DNA of 64,000 nucleotides, taken from positions 124,001 to 188,000 of the forward strand of contig NZ_QFHO01000004.1 of assembly GCF_004920835.1 (NCBI RefSeq), given 5' to 3'. Origin of the DNA: Stenotrophomonas maltophilia (GTDB taxonomy: Bacteria; Pseudomonadota; Gammaproteobacteria; Xanthomonadales; Xanthomonadaceae). Under the pieces are notes generated by a model. The model saw nothing but the letters and a program-made list of their open reading frames with translations, was not told the origin of the DNA and did not search any database. Both the position numbers and the translations under genes were made by a program. Of this stretch, positions 62,729 to 64,000 are shown piece after piece (position 1 is the first letter of the stretch; each line of letters starts with the position of its first letter).

Positions 62729-64000
62729 ATGGTGAAGATTCGACTCAAATTCGGCCTGACCGCGAAGACCTTCCTCGCGATCTTCACCGCCTGCCTGCTG
62801 GTGCTGGCAGTGAACGGCATTGCCAGCCGCGTGGCATTCCAGACCGGCTTCCTGGACTACCTCAACGACCAGGGCGACCTGCGCATGCAGCGCCTGATGC
62901 CACACCTGCAGCGCGAGTACAGCGCGCACGGTGGCTGGGAGCATCTGCGCGGTGACAGTGATCGCTGGGCGCGGCTGCTGCGTCCGGATCTGGCCCATGG
63001 GCATGAGGGCCCGGTGCCGCCGCTGTCCGACCAGACCGGCGTACCGTCGCGGCTGGGCCTGTTCGATGCGCAGCACCGGTTCGTGGCCGGCAACCCCGAT
63101 GCCACCAGTGATGACGAGCCGCATCCGGTGCAGCTGGACGGGCACACCGTCGGCTGGCTGGGCATGGTGCCATTCCAGACGGTCATCGCCACCAACGATC
63201 TGAACTTCTACAACACCCAGGTGCGCGCCTGGTGGGTGATCGGCGTCGCCCTGCTGCTGGTGACGGTGCTGCTGGCCTGGTTGGTGTCGCGTGCGCTGCG
63301 CCAGCGCCTGGCCAAGCTGGCTGCGGCCACCCATCGGCTCGCTGCAGGCGACTATGCCACCCGCATCGAGCGCACCAGCGATGACGAGCTGGACGCACTG
63401 GTCAACGACTTCAACCGGATGGCACAGGCGCTGGACGATACCGAGCGCAACCGCCGCGCGTTCATCGCCGACATCTCGCACGAGCTGCGCACACCACTGG
63501 CGGTGGTGCGCGCCGAGCTGGAGGCGATCGAGGACGGCATCCGCCCGCTGGACCGCGCCAACCTCGGTGGCCTGCAGAGCGAGATCCGCCAGCTGGGCAA
63601 GCTGGTCGACGACCTGCACGATCTGTCGATGACCCAGTCTGGCGGCCTCGCCTACCGCTTCGCGCCGCTGGATCTGGTGGCGCTGCTGCGCAGCGAACTC
63701 AATGGCATGCGCGTGCGCTTCGCCAACGCAGGCCTGTCGCTGGAAGAAGATCTACCCGCCACACCGCTGCAGGTGTCCGGCGACGAGCGACGCCTGCAGC
63801 AGGTACTGGCCAACCTGCTGGAGAACGCGCTGCGCTACACCCATACCGGCGGCCGCGTGCATGTGCAGGCCGCGCGCGTGCCTGCAGGCGTGCAGCTGAT
63901 CGTGGAAGACACCGCTCCGGGCGTACCGGCTGACAAGTGCGCGCTGCTGTTCGAGCGCTTCTACCGGGTGGAAAGCTCGCGCAACCGTGCCAGCGGTGGC
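62729..64000 (+). CDS. smeS: Sensor histidine kinase SmeS (BaeS-like), C-terminus cut by window edge
   Basis: The first 424 residues are visible. Helix 1 (TFLAIFTACLLVLAVNGIAS), a periplasmic sensor of about 130 residues, helix 2 (AWWVIGVALLLVTVLLAWLV) and HAMP are followed by HisKA with FIADISHELRTPLAVVRAE (His251). The ATPase domain has NLLENALRYTHTGG and VEDTAPGVP...LFERFYRVESSRN; the final G-boxes are past the edge. It diverges from smeABC, and smeR is expected just downstream. Confidence 0.92.
   Translation, partial: MVKIRLKFGLTAKTFLAIFTACLLVLAVNGIASRVAFQTGFLDYLNDQGDLRMQRLMPHLQREYSAHGGWEHLRGDSDRWARLLRPDLAHGHEGPVPPLSDQTGVPSRLGLFDAQHRFVAGNPDATSDDEPHPVQLDGHTVGWLGMVPFQTVIATNDLNFYNTQVRAWWVIGVALLLVTVLLAWLVSRALRQRLAKLAAATHRLAAGDYATRIERTSDDELDALVNDFNRMAQALDDTERNRRAFIADISHELRTPLAVVRAELEAIEDGIRPLDRANLGGLQSEIRQLGKLVDDLHDLSMTQSGGLAYRFAPLDLVALLRSELNGMRVRFANAGLSLEEDLPATPLQVSGDERRLQQVLANLLENALRYTHTGGRVHVQAARVPAGVQLIVEDTAPGVPADKCALLFERFYRVESSRNRASGG

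Overview
The window is chromosomal DNA of a high-GC gammaproteobacterium of the Xanthomonadaceae, most likely the Stenotrophomonas maltophilia complex. Three things point there: dispersed GTAG-headed palindromes of the type known as SMAG repeats in S. maltophilia (about 2421, 8312-8380, 38303, 51797-51975, 54470, 56686-56795); a tripartite RND pump with a divergent sensor kinase arranged as in smeABC/smeSR; and a bioB-bioF-bioH-SDR-bioC biotin order. No phage, IS element, CRISPR array or rRNA was seen. There is one tRNA, Arg(CCG).

Layout: 1-6.5 kb holds a truncated TonB-dependent receptor, a VOC-fold protein, an M3 metallopeptidase, a lipoprotein, a C92-type cysteine peptidase and a tiny Gln/Asn-rich protein. 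6.8-9.3 kb holds an AtoE-type permease and ubiA. 9.4-21.5 kb is an exopolysaccharide locus: Wzc-like tyrosine autokinase, ugd, gmd, flippase, polymerase, two GT4 and one GT26 glycosyltransferases, a GDP-mannose hydrolase and fcl. It could supply UDP-glucuronate and GDP-fucose. Its core, from inside the kinase gene to the start of the GT26 gene, is clearly AT-richer than the flanks and is probably a replaceable cassette. tRNA-Arg and two small envelope genes follow.

22.9-38.3 kb is a coherent N-acetylgalactosamine (GalNAc) utilisation locus. One arm, on the minus strand, has a GH31 enzyme resembling alpha-N-acetylgalactosaminidase, a TonB-dependent receptor and a GH109-like protein. The divergent plus-strand arm has agaS, a ROK kinase, a GatZ/KbaZ homologue, an AgaR-like DeoR regulator, a deacetylase and an MFS sugar porter with a large periplasmic insertion. 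The shared intergenic region carries repeated TTTCGAAAG motifs overlapping TTGACA boxes, which are good AgaR operator candidates. The inferred flow is cleavage of alpha-GalNAc from glycans, TonB and MFS uptake, phosphorylation, deacetylation, then deamination/isomerisation towards tagatose-6-phosphate.

38.3-46.7 kb holds a SecD-head lipoprotein, an HdeD-like protein, ComF, a yellow/MRJP-like secreted protein, a hydrolase/MFS pair divergent from a LysR regulator across a perfect dyad, a ClC channel and a small hypothetical protein. 46.9-51.8 kb is the biotin operon, headed by an excellent BirA-box dyad. 52-54.2 kb holds a SanA-like protein, a PLP ammonia-lyase/racemase and a Tyr/Gly/Pro-rich lipoprotein. 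The 547-bp gap before mnmG contains two structured candidate RNAs on opposite strands, sharing a perfect 10-nt complementarity. The window ends with smeCBA on the minus strand and the start of smeS on the plus strand, separated by a region with a BaeR-box-like sequence.
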